Shown one piece after another: positions 8,573 through 18,280 of a DNA stretch of 64,000 nucleotides. Numbering within the stretch: position 1 is the stretch's first letter; each line of letters begins with the position of its first letter. Both the position numbers and the translations under genes were made by a program. This DNA comes from Aedoeadaptatus urinae. Its GTDB lineage: Bacteria; Bacillota; Clostridia; Tissierellales; Peptoniphilaceae. The stretch is from positions 186,001 to 250,000 of the forward strand of contig NZ_LT707418.1 in NCBI RefSeq assembly GCF_900155585.1, read 5' to 3'. Under the pieces are notes generated by a model that saw only the letters and a list, made by a program, of their open reading frames with translations, searched no databases and was not told the origin of the DNA.

Positions 8573-10867
8573 CTATCCATCTATTTCTAAACTGATTTGT
8601 ATATCCTTTTGTGCCTGCGTTCGGTAGTAATACATCAATACCCGTTTTAAGGCTTTTAACAAAGGTCGGTACTCCTTTGGCCAGACCTTTGCCAAAATCG
8701 ACATATGTCTTTTATTTTTTATTTTCGGTTGTTCCACGGGATTGGCCACCAGCACGTCGAACTGCTCGTGCTTGTTCATAGCCTCCAGCGTCTTTTTCCA
8801 GTTCATGGCCACTTCTTCCACATCTCCCGTGCCGCGAATGTGAATCTTCACCAAATGCACATAGGGCGGATATAAAAAGCGCTTCCGCTCCTCCATTTCC
8901 TTGTGGAAAAAGGGCTCGTAGTTGCGGTCCTTTGCAAACTGAATGCTGTAGTTGTCGGGATTATAGGTCTGGATCAGGGCGCGACCCTTGTGCTTGCCCC
9001 TGCCGGCTCTTCCCGCCACCTGGGTCAGCAGCTGATAGGTTTTTTCCTGGGCCTTGTAATCGGAGATGAAGAGGGATAAATCCGCAGCCACCACGCCGAC
9101 AAAGACGACATTTTCAAAGTCGAAGCCCTTGGCGAGCATTTGTGTTCCCACGAGAATGTCCACCTTATTTTCGTTCATGGCCGCGTAGACTTTTTCGTAA
9201 TTTCCCTTTTGCGCCATGGTGTCCTTGTCCATGCGATAGACTCGGGCCTCGGGGAATTTATTTTTGATCCACGCCTCCACCTGCTCCGTGCCGATGCCGA
9301 ATTGTTTCAAGTATTCACTGCCGCATTCGGGGCAGGTCTTCGGCATGGGCTTGGTCCTGCCGCAGTAATGGCAGTGAAGCCGGTTGGTTCTTCGGTGGTA
9401 GACCATGGAAATATCGCAGGCGTCACATTGGATCACGTGGCCGCAGCTTCTGCAGCTGACGAATTGGCTGTAGCCCCGTCGGTTAATGAACACGATGGCC
9501 TGCTTCTTTGCCTTCAGCGCCCCTTCAAGTCCCTCCACCATGGCATCGGAAAGAATCTCCACATTGCCTTTGAAGAGCTCCTCACGCATGTCCACGACTT
9601 CCACGGGAGAGGCCTCGGTCTTTTCGGGATCCCCCTCAAGCCTGTGAAGGACCACATCTTCGCCGCAGCGGGCATAGGTAATCACCGACGGCGTCGCCGA
9701 GCCGTAAACCACCTTGCCGCCTTCGAAGCGAACGCGCATTTCCGCCACGTCACGCACATTGTAGCGAAGTCCTTCCCGATAGTCGTAGCTTTCCTCCTGC
9801 TCCTCGTCGATAAAAATATAACCCAGTGCAGGCACCGACGAAAAAATAGCCGAGCGAGCGCCGACGACGATCCGTCCCGGCTCTTCCTTTAGTCGGATCC
9901 ACGCCTCGGCCTTCTCCCCTTCCGAGCGTTGGGAGTGAAGGATGTCCACCTTCCCGGGAAAGCGCGCCGACAATCGATGCACCATTTGGGTGGCGAGGCC
10001 GATTTCCGGAACGATAATAAGAGAAGACTTCCCTTCCCTCATGGCCATTTCCGCCAGCTGCATATAGACCTCCGTCTTGCCGCTACCCGTCTTGCCGTAG
10101 AGAAGGTGAAAGGGCCTGTCTGACTCAGCGATGTCGCCGATGGCCTTTTTTTGGTCTTCACGCAGAACGGGCGGCACCTCCGGTGTGCTGTCTTTTTCGT
10201 CGAAGGGCGCGAGGGCTCCTTTTTTTATTAAAGAATCCACCGGACTTTGAGAAAAGCCGGTGCACTTCATAATGTCCGCCTTGCTCATGGGCCCGCTTTT
10301 TTTTACGAGCTCATAGACCGCGGCCTGCTTATCCGTCATGGATTCATTAAAAGCTTCTGCGGCACAAAATTTTTCCACCCCGCGTTTTTTTACGGGCTTT
10401 GTGCTGCGAAAGTGAATGGCCGCTTTTTTACTTTTTACGGCGGCGTTAAGTCGTTCCCTGTCGAGCTTTTCCGTGGGCAAAGACTCCTGTCCTTGAAACA
10501 GGGCCCGCGTCTCTTCGTCCTCTGTTAATTTCACCGCCACCTCTTCCACGCCGCCCAAGACGTATTTGGGAAGGAGCGGTTGAAAGGCCTGAACATAGGA
10601 GGTGACGAAGTAGTCCCGCATCTTCATACCGAGAGCGATGGCGGTTGTCGTTAAAATGGGCCGCGTGTCCAAAACCTCTCCGACGGACTTTAATTTCTTT
10701 TCGCTTTCAGCGCCCTTTCTTAAAACCACCGCCGTTTCCGTCTTGTTGCCTCGCCCAAAGGGAACGATGACGCGCTTGCCGACGATGTCGTCGTCGCCGT
10801 CGTAGGCATAGGAATACAATTGATCGATTTGAGGCAGCGCCTTTTCAAGATAAACATCTACAATCAT
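8573..10867 (-). CDS. priA: Primosomal protein N' (replication restart helicase)
   Basis: PriA is a superfamily 2 DNA helicase that reloads the replisome at stalled forks. The 764-residue protein has an N-terminal DNA-binding domain, then a helicase core with Walker A GKTGSGKTEVY and the DEAH-like IFIDEEQEES. A zinc module of paired cysteines (CRSCGHVIQCDAC, then CHYCGR and CPECGS) interrupts the core, and a C-terminal domain closes the protein. A terminator of coaBC lies just upstream of its start, so it may have its own weak promoter or depend on readthrough. Confidence 0.96.
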   Translation of the reverse strand: MIVDVYLEKALPQIDQLYSYAYDGDDDIVGKRVIVPFGRGNKTETAVVLRKGAESEKKLKSVGEVLDTRPILTTTAIALGMKMRDYFVTSYVQAFQPLLPKYVLGGVEEVAVKLTEDEETRALFQGQESLPTEKLDRERLNAAVKSKKAAIHFRSTKPVKKRGVEKFCAAEAFNESMTDKQAAVYELVKKSGPMSKADIMKCTGFSQSPVDSLIKKGALAPFDEKDSTPEVPPVLREDQKKAIGDIAESDRPFHLLYGKTGSGKTEVYMQLAEMAMREGKSSLIIVPEIGLATQMVHRLSARFPGKVDILHSQRSEGEKAEAWIRLKEEPGRIVVGARSAIFSSVPALGYIFIDEEQEESYDYREGLRYNVRDVAEMRVRFEGGKVVYGSATPSVITYARCGEDVVLHRLEGDPEKTEASPVEVVDMREELFKGNVEILSDAMVEGLEGALKAKKQAIVFINRRGYSQFVSCRSCGHVIQCDACDISMVYHRRTNRLHCHYCGRTKPMPKTCPECGSEYLKQFGIGTEQVEAWIKNKFPEARVYRMDKDTMAQKGNYEKVYAAMNENKVDILVGTQMLAKGFDFENVVFVGVVAADLSLFISDYKAQEKTYQLLTQVAGRAGRGKHKGRALIQTYNPDNYSIQFAKDRNYEPFFHKEMEERKRFLYPPYVHLVKIHIRGTGDVEEVAMNWKKTLEAMNKHEQFDVLVANPVEQPKIKNKRHMSILAKVWPKEYRPLLKALKRVLMYYYRTQAQKDIQISLEIDG

Positions 10868-10883
10868 AGTCCCTCCCTTTAAT

Positions 10884-10912
10884 ACAAAAAAAGCTAGAAT
10901 CTTCTAGCTTTT
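10884..10912 (-). terminator. Rho-independent terminator after coaBC
   Basis: On the minus strand the sequence AAAGCTAGAA, a two-base loop, then TTCTAGCTTT forms a perfect stem followed by a run of T. The stem includes the coaBC stop region. It separates coaBC from priA. Confidence 0.85.
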
Positions 10913-12100
10913 CAGATCTTTCTCGACTCGGTCTAAGATAACGGCGGCTAAAGTGGATTTTTCCATCATAGGCAGCTCTTCTTCCCTGCCGTCGGCGGAA
11001 AAAATTCGCACGTGATTGGTATCGCTGCCGAAGCCCGCCTCGGCTTCGGTAATATTATTTGCCACGATGTAATTAAAATGCTTTTCTTCCAATTTTTTCT
11101 TGGCGTAGTCTTCCATGTGGTGGCTTTCCGCCGCGAAGCCGACGATAATCCGGTCTCCTTTAATGGAGCCGAAATGCTTCGCAATGTCCGGATTCGGAGA
11201 AAATTCCACGGACATCAGTCCGCCTTCCCGCTTTTTAATCTTTTCCTCGGAATAGCTCTTGGGCTTGTAGTCACTGGGGGCCGCCGCTTTAATCAATACG
11301 TCGGCATCGTCGAAGTGCTCTTTTACGGCATTAAACATGTCTTCTGTCGATTCCACGGGAATAAAGTCCACGCCCTTGGGCACCTTTAAGTGACAGGGCC
11401 CGCTGATCAAATGCACCTTCGCGCCTCGAGCCGCCGCTTCCGCAGCGAAGGCATAGCCCATTTTTCCGGAGCTGTGATTGCTTAAAAAGCGAACGGGATC
11501 CATGCGTTCCTTCGTCGGGCCCGCCGTAATCACCACATCCACTCCCGCCAAGGTCTTTTTCGTCAAAGCCATTTGAATGTAATCGACGATATCCTCGGGC
11601 TCAAGCATTTTCCCTTCGCCTACATCTTGGCAAGCCAAGAGCCCTTCCGCCGTGGGAAGAATCTCGTACTGCTCGCGAGATCTCAAAATCTTTAATGCCT
11701 CTTGAGTCGATTGAGCACGAAGCATTTGCGTGTTCATGGCAGGCGCCACGAGGATCGGTGCCGTCGTCGCCATAGCGACGGTGGTAAGCATATTGTCGGC
11801 GATACCGTAAGCCAGCTTCGCTATGGTATTGGCCGTAGCCGGAGCGATGATCAAGACATCGGCCCATTTGGCCAGAGCGATGTGTTCCACCTCCGTCTGC
11901 ACTACATGGGCGAACATGTCCACGTGTACCGCCTCTTGACTCATGGTTTGAAAGGTGAGCGGGGTGACGAATTCCGTGGCGTGTTCCGTCATAATCACTT
12001 TGACCTGGTGGCCCATCTTTTTTAATTGACTGACGATGGCCGGCGCCTTATAAGCGGCGATGCCGCCGGTGACGCCGAGAAGGATGTTTTTACTCCTCAT
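10904..12100 (-). CDS. coaBC: Bifunctional phosphopantothenoylcysteine decarboxylase/phosphopantothenate-cysteine ligase
   Basis: CoaBC performs two consecutive steps of coenzyme A synthesis. I start it at the ATG at 12100 (398 residues), where MRSKNILLGVTGGIAAYKAP matches the flavoprotein N-terminus of CoaC. A longer frame to 12184 would add an arginine-rich stretch that is just rpoZ read in another frame. The CoaC half (about 1-180) has the PAMNTQM substrate clamp and LLACQD active-site Cys. The CoaB half starts near VVITAGPTKERMDPVRF. The start lies inside the end of rpoZ, preceded by a GAGGAAG ribosome-binding site. Confidence 0.95.
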   Translation of the reverse strand: MRSKNILLGVTGGIAAYKAPAIVSQLKKMGHQVKVIMTEHATEFVTPLTFQTMSQEAVHVDMFAHVVQTEVEHIALAKWADVLIIAPATANTIAKLAYGIADNMLTTVAMATTAPILVAPAMNTQMLRAQSTQEALKILRSREQYEILPTAEGLLACQDVGEGKMLEPEDIVDYIQMALTKKTLAGVDVVITAGPTKERMDPVRFLSNHSSGKMGYAFAAEAAARGAKVHLISGPCHLKVPKGVDFIPVESTEDMFNAVKEHFDDADVLIKAAAPSDYKPKSYSEEKIKKREGGLMSVEFSPNPDIAKHFGSIKGDRIIVGFAAESHHMEDYAKKKLEEKHFNYIVANNITEAEAGFGSDTNHVRIFSADGREEELPMMEKSTLAAVILDRVEKDLKS

Positions 12101-12380
12101 CGACCGCTTCCTCTTCCTCTGCCATGGCGAGCTCCATGCGCAGGGCTTCTTCCCGACGCGCCTTTTCTTCCATGAGCTCTTCAAAGCGTTCCTTGCTGGT
12201 AAATTTCACGGCGCCTTGATGAATTTCTTCCAAAGAGACGGATACGGGGTTTTCAAAATCCGTATCGATTAAACGATCCTCGCCGTCCACTAATTCTCTG
12301 GCACGGTTGGAGACCAAGGTCGCCAATGCGTAACGGCTGTCGGTAATTTTTGAAATTTCGCCAAAGGATAAAATGTTCAT
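12090..12380 (-). CDS. rpoZ: DNA-directed RNA polymerase omega subunit
   Basis: Omega is the small RNA polymerase subunit that chaperones beta-prime. This 96-residue protein matches the family in its core DSRYALATLVSNRAREL near residues 14-30. It carries an unusually acidic C-terminal tail rich in Glu. It sits between gmk and coaBC, the conserved yicC-gmk-rpoZ-coaBC-priA order of Bacillota. Its ATG overlaps the gmk stop. Confidence 0.93.
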   Translation of the reverse strand: MNILSFGEISKITDSRYALATLVSNRARELVDGEDRLIDTDFENPVSVSLEEIHQGAVKFTSKERFEELMEEKARREEALRMELAMAEEEEAVDEE

Positions 12381-12994
12381 CGTATTGCCTTTCTGTCAAC
12401 AATGTCTTTCTTAATATTCTTATATCGTTTCACCCGCAGCTTTTCCGCGGCTATAATATTTTCGATGTCTTTCACTGCCTGCTCGACCTTGTCATTGACG
12501 ACGAAATAGTCGTACTTGCCGACAAAGTCCAATTCCTTAAAGGCGTTGGCAAAGCGCGTCTCAATGTCTTTTTCGCTTTCGGTGCCGCGACTGACGATGC
12601 GGTGCTTCAGCTCTTCCATGGTGGGCGGAAGGAGGAAAATAAAGACGGCTTCCTTGTACTTGTCCTTAATTTGCAGGGCACCTTGTACGTCGATCTCCAA
12701 GAGAACGATCTCGCCCTTTTCGATTTCCTGAAAGACAAACTCCTTCGGCGTGCCGTAGTAATTGGTGTGAACGTGAGCGTACTCTAATAGCTCGTCGTTT
12801 TTCACCATGTCCTTAAATTCTTCTTCCGTTTTGAAAAAGTAATTTTCGCCGTCCACTTCCATTGATCTGGGTTTTCTCGTAGTGACCGAGGTCGAAAACT
12901 TCACTTCGTGGTTTTTCGCCATAAGCGCTTCACTAACGGTACCCTTTCCGCTTCCCGATGGACCGGAAAGCACCAATAAAAATCCTTTAGACAC
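12377..12994 (-). CDS. gmk: Guanylate kinase
   Basis: This enzyme phosphorylates GMP to GDP with ATP. The 205-residue protein has the P-loop LSGPSGSGKGTVSEAL near residue 9 and the GMP-binding region TTRKPRSMEVDGENYFF, then LEIDVQGALQIK. It overlaps rpoZ and follows yicC by 20 bases. Gmk feeds GTP and (p)ppGpp pools, which fits its operon with RNA polymerase omega. Confidence 0.97.
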   Translation of the reverse strand: MSKGFLLVLSGPSGSGKGTVSEALMAKNHEVKFSTSVTTRKPRSMEVDGENYFFKTEEEFKDMVKNDELLEYAHVHTNYYGTPKEFVFQEIEKGEIVLLEIDVQGALQIKDKYKEAVFIFLLPPTMEELKHRIVSRGTESEKDIETRFANAFKELDFVGKYDYFVVNDKVEQAVKDIENIIAAEKLRVKRYKNIKKDIVDRKAIR

Positions 12995-13014
12995 CTGACA
13001 CCCGCCTTGTCTTT

Positions 13015-13869
13015 TTACTCTATATTTGCTACTTGTTCACGTAAATGATCGATGAGGGTCTTCACTTCCACGATATCGTGTAAGATCCCCATATGTCTGG
13101 ATTTGCTCGCGATCGTATTGGCTTCTCTGAACATTTCCTGCAGGAGGAAATCCAAGCGACGACCGACAGAACCTTTATCGTTCATTATAACACGGAATTG
13201 GTCTATGTGAGAAATCAAGCGCGCAATTTCTTCTTCGATGGATATTTTTTCATAGAGCAAGGCAAGCTCGGTGGAAAAACGGGGAAGATCCATTTCGTAT
13301 TCGCCCATAATTTCTTCGACCCGGCGCTTAAAGCTTTCTCTTTCGTCGGCCTTTTCCTCGGCGGCTGATTCTTTTATTTTTTCGACGTAATTTTCCAGTG
13401 TGGCGACGTGGTCTTCCAACACCTTCTTTAAATTAGCGCCTTCCTTTTGTCGCATCAGGCTAAGATCGGAAAACGCCCTTTCAAATGCTTCCGTAAGTAA
13501 TGCTGCATCCACAGCTTGCGCTTCGTCGCCGCTCTGTTTCACCACGCCGGGACGTTCCAAGAGCCACGCCACCTCGGCGGGATGGGATGCGCCCTTTTCC
13601 CGCAAAATTTTTTCGTAAAAGGCGTAGGCCTCGGGGACGAAGGTTAAATCCGTCTGCGCCTCCCCTTCCAAAGACACATAGACTTCAAAATGACCACGCT
13701 TAGCGCCTTTTGCGATGGCATTCTTTACCATCAGCTCCAGAGCCGCCTCTTCCGAAAGGCCTTTGATGCGAATATCCAAATTTTTATGATTCACTGATTT
13801 TACGTCCACGCGAAGCTTCACGCCTTCCCGGACGATTTCACATGAGCCGAAGCCCGTCATACTGTTCAT
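13015..13869 (-). CDS. yicC: YicC family endoribonuclease
   Basis: YicC proteins are conserved RNases linked to RNA turnover and stress. I start this one at the ATG at 13869 (284 residues, MNSMTGFGSCE), preceded by an AGGAGG ribosome-binding site. The upstream in-frame ATG at 13896 lies in the promoter. The conserved N-terminus MTGFG, the central Glu-rich coiled region, and the C-terminal GRRLDFLLQEMFREANTIASKS box are all present. It heads the gmk-rpoZ-coaBC operon. Confidence 0.92.
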   Translation of the reverse strand: MNSMTGFGSCEIVREGVKLRVDVKSVNHKNLDIRIKGLSEEAALELMVKNAIAKGAKRGHFEVYVSLEGEAQTDLTFVPEAYAFYEKILREKGASHPAEVAWLLERPGVVKQSGDEAQAVDAALLTEAFERAFSDLSLMRQKEGANLKKVLEDHVATLENYVEKIKESAAEEKADERESFKRRVEEIMGEYEMDLPRFSTELALLYEKISIEEEIARLISHIDQFRVIMNDKGSVGRRLDFLLQEMFREANTIASKSRHMGILHDIVEVKTLIDHLREQVANIE

Positions 13870-13887
13870 AGACGCCTCCTCTATGAT

Positions 13888-13916
13888 ATTATACATGAAA
13901 CGACCCTGGGACAGAA
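13888..13916 (-). promoter_or_regulatory. Candidate promoter for the yicC-gmk-rpoZ-coaBC operon
   Basis: On the minus strand a perfect TATAAT occupies 13893-13888, with only a weak -35 match (TTCTGT) 17 bases upstream. It lies 19 bases ahead of the yicC start. Strength is uncertain because of the poor -35. Confidence 0.45.
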
Positions 13917-13930
13917 AGGGAGGTCTTAGA

Positions 13931-15685
13931 TTGAGTTACGACGGAACGATGACAAAGGCGGTAGCCGAGGAGTTAAACAGACGCTTTTCGGGAGGCAAGA
14001 TCGACAAAATCTATCAACCTCAAGAGGATACGCTGGTTTTGAACCTCAGGAGCAGAACCGACCGGGGCAGCCTCCTGCTCTCCGCCTCGGCAAACAATCC
14101 CTGCGCCTATGTCACCGAGAAAAAATTTACAAATCCTCAAACGCCACCGGCCTTTTGCATGCTGTTAAGAAAGCATTTGGAGTCGGCGACGATTACAGGT
14201 ATCGATCAGGTGGAGATGGACCGCATCATTCGCATTAAGGTGGAAGGCTTTAACGAGCTCTACGATGCCGTAGAAAAGACTTTGGTCATCGAAATGATGG
14301 GCCGCTACTCCAATATCATCCTTTTAGACGAAAACAATGTGGTTATGGACGCGCTCAAGCGGATCAACGGCTCCATGAGCCGCGTGCGGGAAGTGCTTCC
14401 CGGCACGGACTACACCTTAGAGGGCATTGTAGATCGGGCCAATCCCCTGAAGGAAACGAAGGCGGAGTTTATGAATCGCCTGGAAGAAAACGAAGGCACG
14501 TCCGTAAAAAACTTCTTCATTCGGAATTATCTCGGCGTCTCGCCTTTATTGGCACGGGAAATCGCCTACCGCGCCGGCGGCTCCGACAAAGATCCGGTGA
14601 AGCTTTTTGATGGAGACGACTTATACGGCGCCTTCGATTCACTTTTTGATGAAATCCGTAAATCGAACTTTAGGCCCCAAAGCGTTTCCGATGGCGGTCA
14701 CATTATCGCCTTCTCCGCCGTGAATTTGACTCACTATCCCGAAGAGAGCAAGACCTTTTATTCCGGTCCCTCGGAGCTGTTGGATCATACTTTTTCCGCC
14801 CGGGTCATGGAAGATCGGGTTCGGCAAAAGAGTCAGAACTTAAATAAGCAGATCAAAACCCATTTGGAACGGGCTCTGAATAAGCAGGAAAAAATGGAGT
14901 TTGAATTAAGAGATGCCAAAGATCGGCAAAAGTACAAGGTCTACGGCGACTTAATCTCTTCCAATGCGTGGAAAATCGAAAGAGGCGCAAGGTCAGTGAC
15001 CGTCGATAATTTTTACGACGAGATGAACCCCCTGACCATCCCCCTGGACGAAACGAAGGACGGCATTCAAAATGCGGCCCGCTACTACAAAAAATTTGCG
15101 AAGCTGAAGCACGCGGAAAAACTCCTCACAGAGCGCATCGATAAAAACCGAAACACCATTCGCTACTTGGACGCTATGCTTTATAATCTGGACGATGCGG
15201 AATCCATCGACGAGGTGGACGCCATTCAGGAAGAGTTTCGCGAAGATTTCCTGAAGAAAAAATTCAAAGGCCACGGAGAAAACAAAAAGAAGAAGAAAAA
15301 GAAAGAGCCGAGCTATTTAACTTTTACCTCTTCCGAAGGATTTCCCATTTTCGTTGGCAGGAACAATCGTCAGAATCAAGAGCTGACGCTGAAATTTGCC
15401 AGAAAAGACGATGTGTGGTTCCACGTGAAAAACGGCCCGGGCAGTCACGTCATTATAAAAACCGACGGCGAAGAGCTAAGCGACGAAACGATCCTCGAAG
15501 GCGCCGCCCTGGCCGCCTATTACAGTCGCGCCCGCCAGTCCGCTCACGTGGAGGTGGACTATACGAAGCGCCAATTTATTCGTCGCCATCCTTCCAACCA
15601 ACCGGGCCTGGTTATTTACACCGACTTTTCCACTGTGGCGGTGACGCCGGACAAGGCTTTGGTGGAAAAACTGAAAAACAAATAA
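13931..15685 (+). CDS. rqcH: Rqc2/RqcH homologue, NFACT family
   Basis: RqcH binds stalled 50S-peptidyl-tRNA complexes and adds C-terminal alanine tails that mark the nascent chain for degradation. The protein is 584 residues from a TTG start at 13931, preceded by AAAGGGAGG with seven bases of spacing. The ATG at 13895 is possible but would add a non-conserved leader. The N-terminal NFACT-N domain begins SYDGTMTKAVAEEL. Long coiled coils occupy roughly residues 290-430, and the NFACT-R domain near the end has FPIFVGRNNRQNQELT and VWFHVKNGPGSHV. A lysine-rich patch (about residue 460) is typical. It diverges from yicC. Confidence 0.93.
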   Translation: MSYDGTMTKAVAEELNRRFSGGKIDKIYQPQEDTLVLNLRSRTDRGSLLLSASANNPCAYVTEKKFTNPQTPPAFCMLLRKHLESATITGIDQVEMDRIIRIKVEGFNELYDAVEKTLVIEMMGRYSNIILLDENNVVMDALKRINGSMSRVREVLPGTDYTLEGIVDRANPLKETKAEFMNRLEENEGTSVKNFFIRNYLGVSPLLAREIAYRAGGSDKDPVKLFDGDDLYGAFDSLFDEIRKSNFRPQSVSDGGHIIAFSAVNLTHYPEESKTFYSGPSELLDHTFSARVMEDRVRQKSQNLNKQIKTHLERALNKQEKMEFELRDAKDRQKYKVYGDLISSNAWKIERGARSVTVDNFYDEMNPLTIPLDETKDGIQNAARYYKKFAKLKHAEKLLTERIDKNRNTIRYLDAMLYNLDDAESIDEVDAIQEEFREDFLKKKFKGHGENKKKKKKKEPSYLTFTSSEGFPIFVGRNNRQNQELTLKFARKDDVWFHVKNGPGSHVIIKTDGEELSDETILEGAALAAYYSRARQSAHVEVDYTKRQFIRRHPSNQPGLVIYTDFSTVAVTPDKALVEKLKNK

Positions 15686-15694
15686 GATTTACGC

Positions 15695-15732
15695 AAAAAA
15701 TCGGACCCCGCAGGATCCGATTTTTTATTTAT
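15695..15732. terminator. Bidirectional terminator between rqcH and the YerC-like gene
   Basis: The inverted repeat AAAAAATCGGA ... TCCGATTTTTT has A and T runs on opposite sides, so it can end transcription from both directions. It overlaps the 3' end of the YerC-like gene. Confidence 0.85.
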
Positions 15733-16039
15733 CTTTTTTCTTGTCTAAATAGCCTAAGCGTTTGAGCACCAAATGGTACCCGTCGGCACCGTAATTCAGC
15801 GCCCGATTGATGCGACTGATCGTCGCCGTAGAAGCGCCGGTCTGCTCTTCAATGGCGTGATAGGTTTGCTCGGCAACTAAAAGCTTCACCACTTCCAGAC
15901 GTTGAGAAATGGCTTTTAATTCTTTAATCGTGCAAATGTCTTCGAAAAAACGGTAGCATTCCTCTTTGTTTTTCAAGGATAGAATCGCATCGAACAATGC
16001 GTCCATGTTTTCGTCTTGAATTTTAGATGAATAACCCAT
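15725..16039 (-). CDS. YerC/YecD family TrpR-related regulator
   Basis: This 104-residue protein belongs to the TrpR superfamily group found in Gram-positive bacteria that do not use it for tryptophan control. Its helix-turn-helix is visible in TIKELKAISQRLEVVKLL followed by TYHAIEEQTGASTATISRINRALNYG, which matches the family signature closely. The ligand and target are unknown. It lies 11 bases downstream of fhs on the same strand and could be cotranscribed with it. Confidence 0.88.
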   Translation of the reverse strand: MGYSSKIQDENMDALFDAILSLKNKEECYRFFEDICTIKELKAISQRLEVVKLLVAEQTYHAIEEQTGASTATISRINRALNYGADGYHLVLKRLGYLDKKKDK

Positions 16040-16050
16040 ATGTCACCTCA

Positions 16051-17724
16051 TTATGAAAGGCCGGTAATAATGCCGTCAGCGTCGATATCCATGCCGTTGG
16101 CGGCGGGAACTTTCGGCAGACCCGGCATGGTCATGACCGCGCCGGTTAAAGCCACGATAAAGCCCGCACCGTTGGACAGGCGAATGTCTCGAATGTGAAT
16201 AGTGAAATCTTCGGGAGCGCCGAGCTTCTTGGGATCGTCGGTAAAGGACATTTGTGTCTTTGCCATGCAGACAGGCAGCTTGTCCCGACCCAGCTTTTTA
16301 ATGCGCTCGATCATGGCAAGGGCGTCGTCTGAATAGACCACGTCTTTGGCGCCGTAAATTTCCTTGGAAATAATTTCGATTTTTTCTTCCACCGGAAGAT
16401 TCCTGTCGTAGAGAGGCGCGTAGCTGTTGGGCTCTTCGCAAAGTGCCACGACTTTTTCCGCCAATTCCATGCCGCCTTCAGATCCCTTGGCGAAGACGTC
16501 GGATAATGCCACGTCCACGCCCAGGCCTTCCGCCAGCTCGTCGATGACTTCGAGCTCCCCTTCCGTGTCCGTGGGGAATTTATTAATGGCGATGACTACG
16601 GGGACGCCGTAGCCCTTCATGTTTTCCACGTGACGTTTTAAATTCACGAAGCCCGCTCTTAATGCGTCGATGTCTTCGTTCCCCAAGTCCTTTACGGCGA
16701 CGCCGCCGTTATATTTCAGGGCGCGCACCGTGGCGACGACCACGATGCAATCCGGCTTAAAGCCTGCTTCGGGCGCCGCGATATCCAAAAACTTTTCCGC
16801 ACCGAGATCGGCACCGAACCCCGCCTCCGTAATGGTGTAGTCGGCCAGGTGGAGGGCGGTTTCCGTTGCGATAATGGAGTTACAGCCGTGAGCGATATTG
16901 GCGAAGGGTCCGCCGTGAATGATCGCCGGCGTGTTTTCGATGGTTTGCACCAGATTCGGCAAAATCGCATCTTTCATCAGCATGGTGACGGCACCGGCCA
17001 CTTCCAAATCCTCGACGTAAATGGGTTTGTCGTCGTAGCTGTAGCCGATAATGATCCGTCCCACGCGAGCTTTAAAGTCTTCCAAGTCGCGGGCCAGACA
17101 CAAAATGGCCATGATTTCCGAAGCCACCGTAATGTCGAAGCCGTCTTCGCGCATGACGCCGTTTTTCTTCGGGCCCATGGCCACAATGACTTGGCGCAGA
17201 GCGCGGTCGTTCATGTCCAAGACCCGCTTAAAGGAAATCTTCTTCGGGTCGATTCCCAATTCGTTTCCTTGATGAATGTGATTGTCGATGGCTGCGGCGA
17301 TTAAATTATTGGCGCTGGTTATGGCGTGAAAGTCTCCGGTAAAGTGGAGGTTAATATCGTCCATGGGAAGCACTTGGGCGTAGCCGCCGCCTGCCGCACC
17401 ACCCTTAATGCCGAAGACCGGACCCAGGCTCGGCTCCCGCAAGGTACTGATAGTGGACTTGCCCATTTTTTCCATGGCCATGGCGAGGCCGATGTTCGTG
17501 GTGGTCTTGCCTTCTCCCGCAGGTGTCGGGTTGATGGCGGTGACGAGGACCAACTTGCCCCGGGGCTTGTCCTTTTCCTCAAAGGCGCGGCCTTCGATCT
17601 TCGCCATAAAGCGTCCGTAGGGTTTTAATTTTTCCTTGGGAATGTTCAGACGGTCGGCGATTAAGTGGATTTCATCCAGATGGGCCTCCCGTGCAATTTC
17701 CACATCGCTTTTCATTTTAGCCAC
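16051..17724 (-). CDS. fhs: Formate-tetrahydrofolate ligase
   Basis: This ATP-dependent enzyme makes 10-formyltetrahydrofolate from formate and THF, supplying purine synthesis and initiator tRNA formylation in anaerobes. The 557-residue protein has the P-loop [17 protein letters not shown] and the strongly conserved [18 protein letters not shown] region. Later it shows [10 protein letters not shown] and [14 protein letters not shown]. Length and motifs are complete. The start overlaps the end of purE by eight bases, which suggests joint purine-linked expression from the purE promoter. Confidence 0.98.
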   Translation of the reverse strand: MAKMKSDVEIAREAHLDEIHLIADRLNIPKEKLKPYGRFMAKIEGRAFEEKDKPRGKLVLVTAINPTPAGEGKTTTNIGLAMAMEKMGKSTISTLREPSLGPVFGIKGGAAGGGYAQVLPMDDINLHFTGDFHAITSANNLIAAAIDNHIHQGNELGIDPKKISFKRVLDMNDRALRQVIVAMGPKKNGVMREDGFDITVASEIMAILCLARDLEDFKARVGRIIIGYSYDDKPIYVEDLEVAGAVTMLMKDAILPNLVQTIENTPAIIHGGPFANIAHGCNSIIATETALHLADYTITEAGFGADLGAEKFLDIAAPEAGFKPDCIVVVATVRALKYNGGVAVKDLGNEDIDALRAGFVNLKRHVENMKGYGVPVVIAINKFPTDTEGELEVIDELAEGLGVDVALSDVFAKGSEGGMELAEKVVALCEEPNSYAPLYDRNLPVEEKIEIISKEIYGAKDVVYSDDALAMIERIKKLGRDKLPVCMAKTQMSFTDDPKKLGAPEDFTIHIRDIRLSNGAGFIVALTGAVMTMPGLPKVPAANGMDIDADGIITGLS

Positions 17725-18208
17725 GTAGATCCTCCTCCAATTTTTTGTTCATAACCGCCACGTCCTCTTGCAATTGCTTTTTGTAGGCGAGGAGCTTTTC
17801 TTTAATGGCCTTGTCGCCGACGGAAAGAATTTGCGCCGCTAAGATGCCCGCATTTTTTCCTCCGTTAATGGCTACCGTCGCCACAGGGACGCCTGAAGGC
17901 ATTTGCACCGTAGACAAGAGAGAATCCATCCCCCCGCCGACAGACGTCTTTCCCGGCACGCCGATAACGGGGCGCGTGGTGTGTGCGGCAATGACACCGC
18001 CTAAGTGGGCGGCCTTCCCGGCGATAGATACGAACACCTCCGTGCCTTCCGCTTCTTGTTTTTTCACGTATTCCACCACTTCGTCGGGCGTTCTGTGTGC
18101 GCTGTAAACTACGACGTCGTAGGGAACGTCAAACATCTTTAAGGCGCCGATCACGTCAAAGGCGATCTCCTTGTCGCTGTAGCTACCCATGATTATTGAA
18201 ACTTTCAT
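17717..18208 (-). CDS. purE: N5-carboxyaminoimidazole ribonucleotide mutase
   Basis: PurE moves the carboxyl group of N5-CAIR to C4 in purine synthesis. The 163-residue protein opens with the class I signature [16 protein letters not shown] and has [26 protein letters not shown] and [12 protein letters not shown]. No purK or other pur gene is adjacent, and fhs follows with a small overlap. It is preceded by an AAGGAGGT ribosome-binding site and a near-consensus promoter. Confidence 0.97.
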   Translation of the reverse strand: MKVSIIMGSYSDKEIAFDVIGALKMFDVPYDVVVYSAHRTPDEVVEYVKKQEAEGTEVFVSIAGKAAHLGGVIAAHTTRPVIGVPGKTSVGGGMDSLLSTVQMPSGVPVATVAINGGKNAGILAAQILSVGDKAIKEKLLAYKKQLQEDVAVMNKKLEEDLRG

Positions 18209-18235
18209 TTTCCGTACCTCCTTAAATCCTTTACC

Positions 18236-18264
18236 ATGTTATCAAGAGTCAGTATCTATGTCAA
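18236..18264 (-). promoter_or_regulatory. Promoter of the purE-fhs operon
   Basis: The minus strand carries a consensus -35 TTGACA at 18264-18259, a 17-base spacer ending in an extended -10 TG motif, and TAACAT at 18241-18236. The purE start lies 28 bases further on. No purine riboswitch fits in the short leader. Confidence 0.75.
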
Positions 18265-18280
18265 TATAGCGCTGTAGTAC

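Noticed and set aside
9140-9892. 250-residue plus-strand open frame inside priA
   Set aside because: It is the antisense shadow of a well-supported gene with no family features.
12101-12184. N-terminal extension of CoaBC
   Set aside because: The extra 28 residues are an arginine/lysine-rich misreading of rpoZ. The family start and a ribosome-binding site are at 12100.
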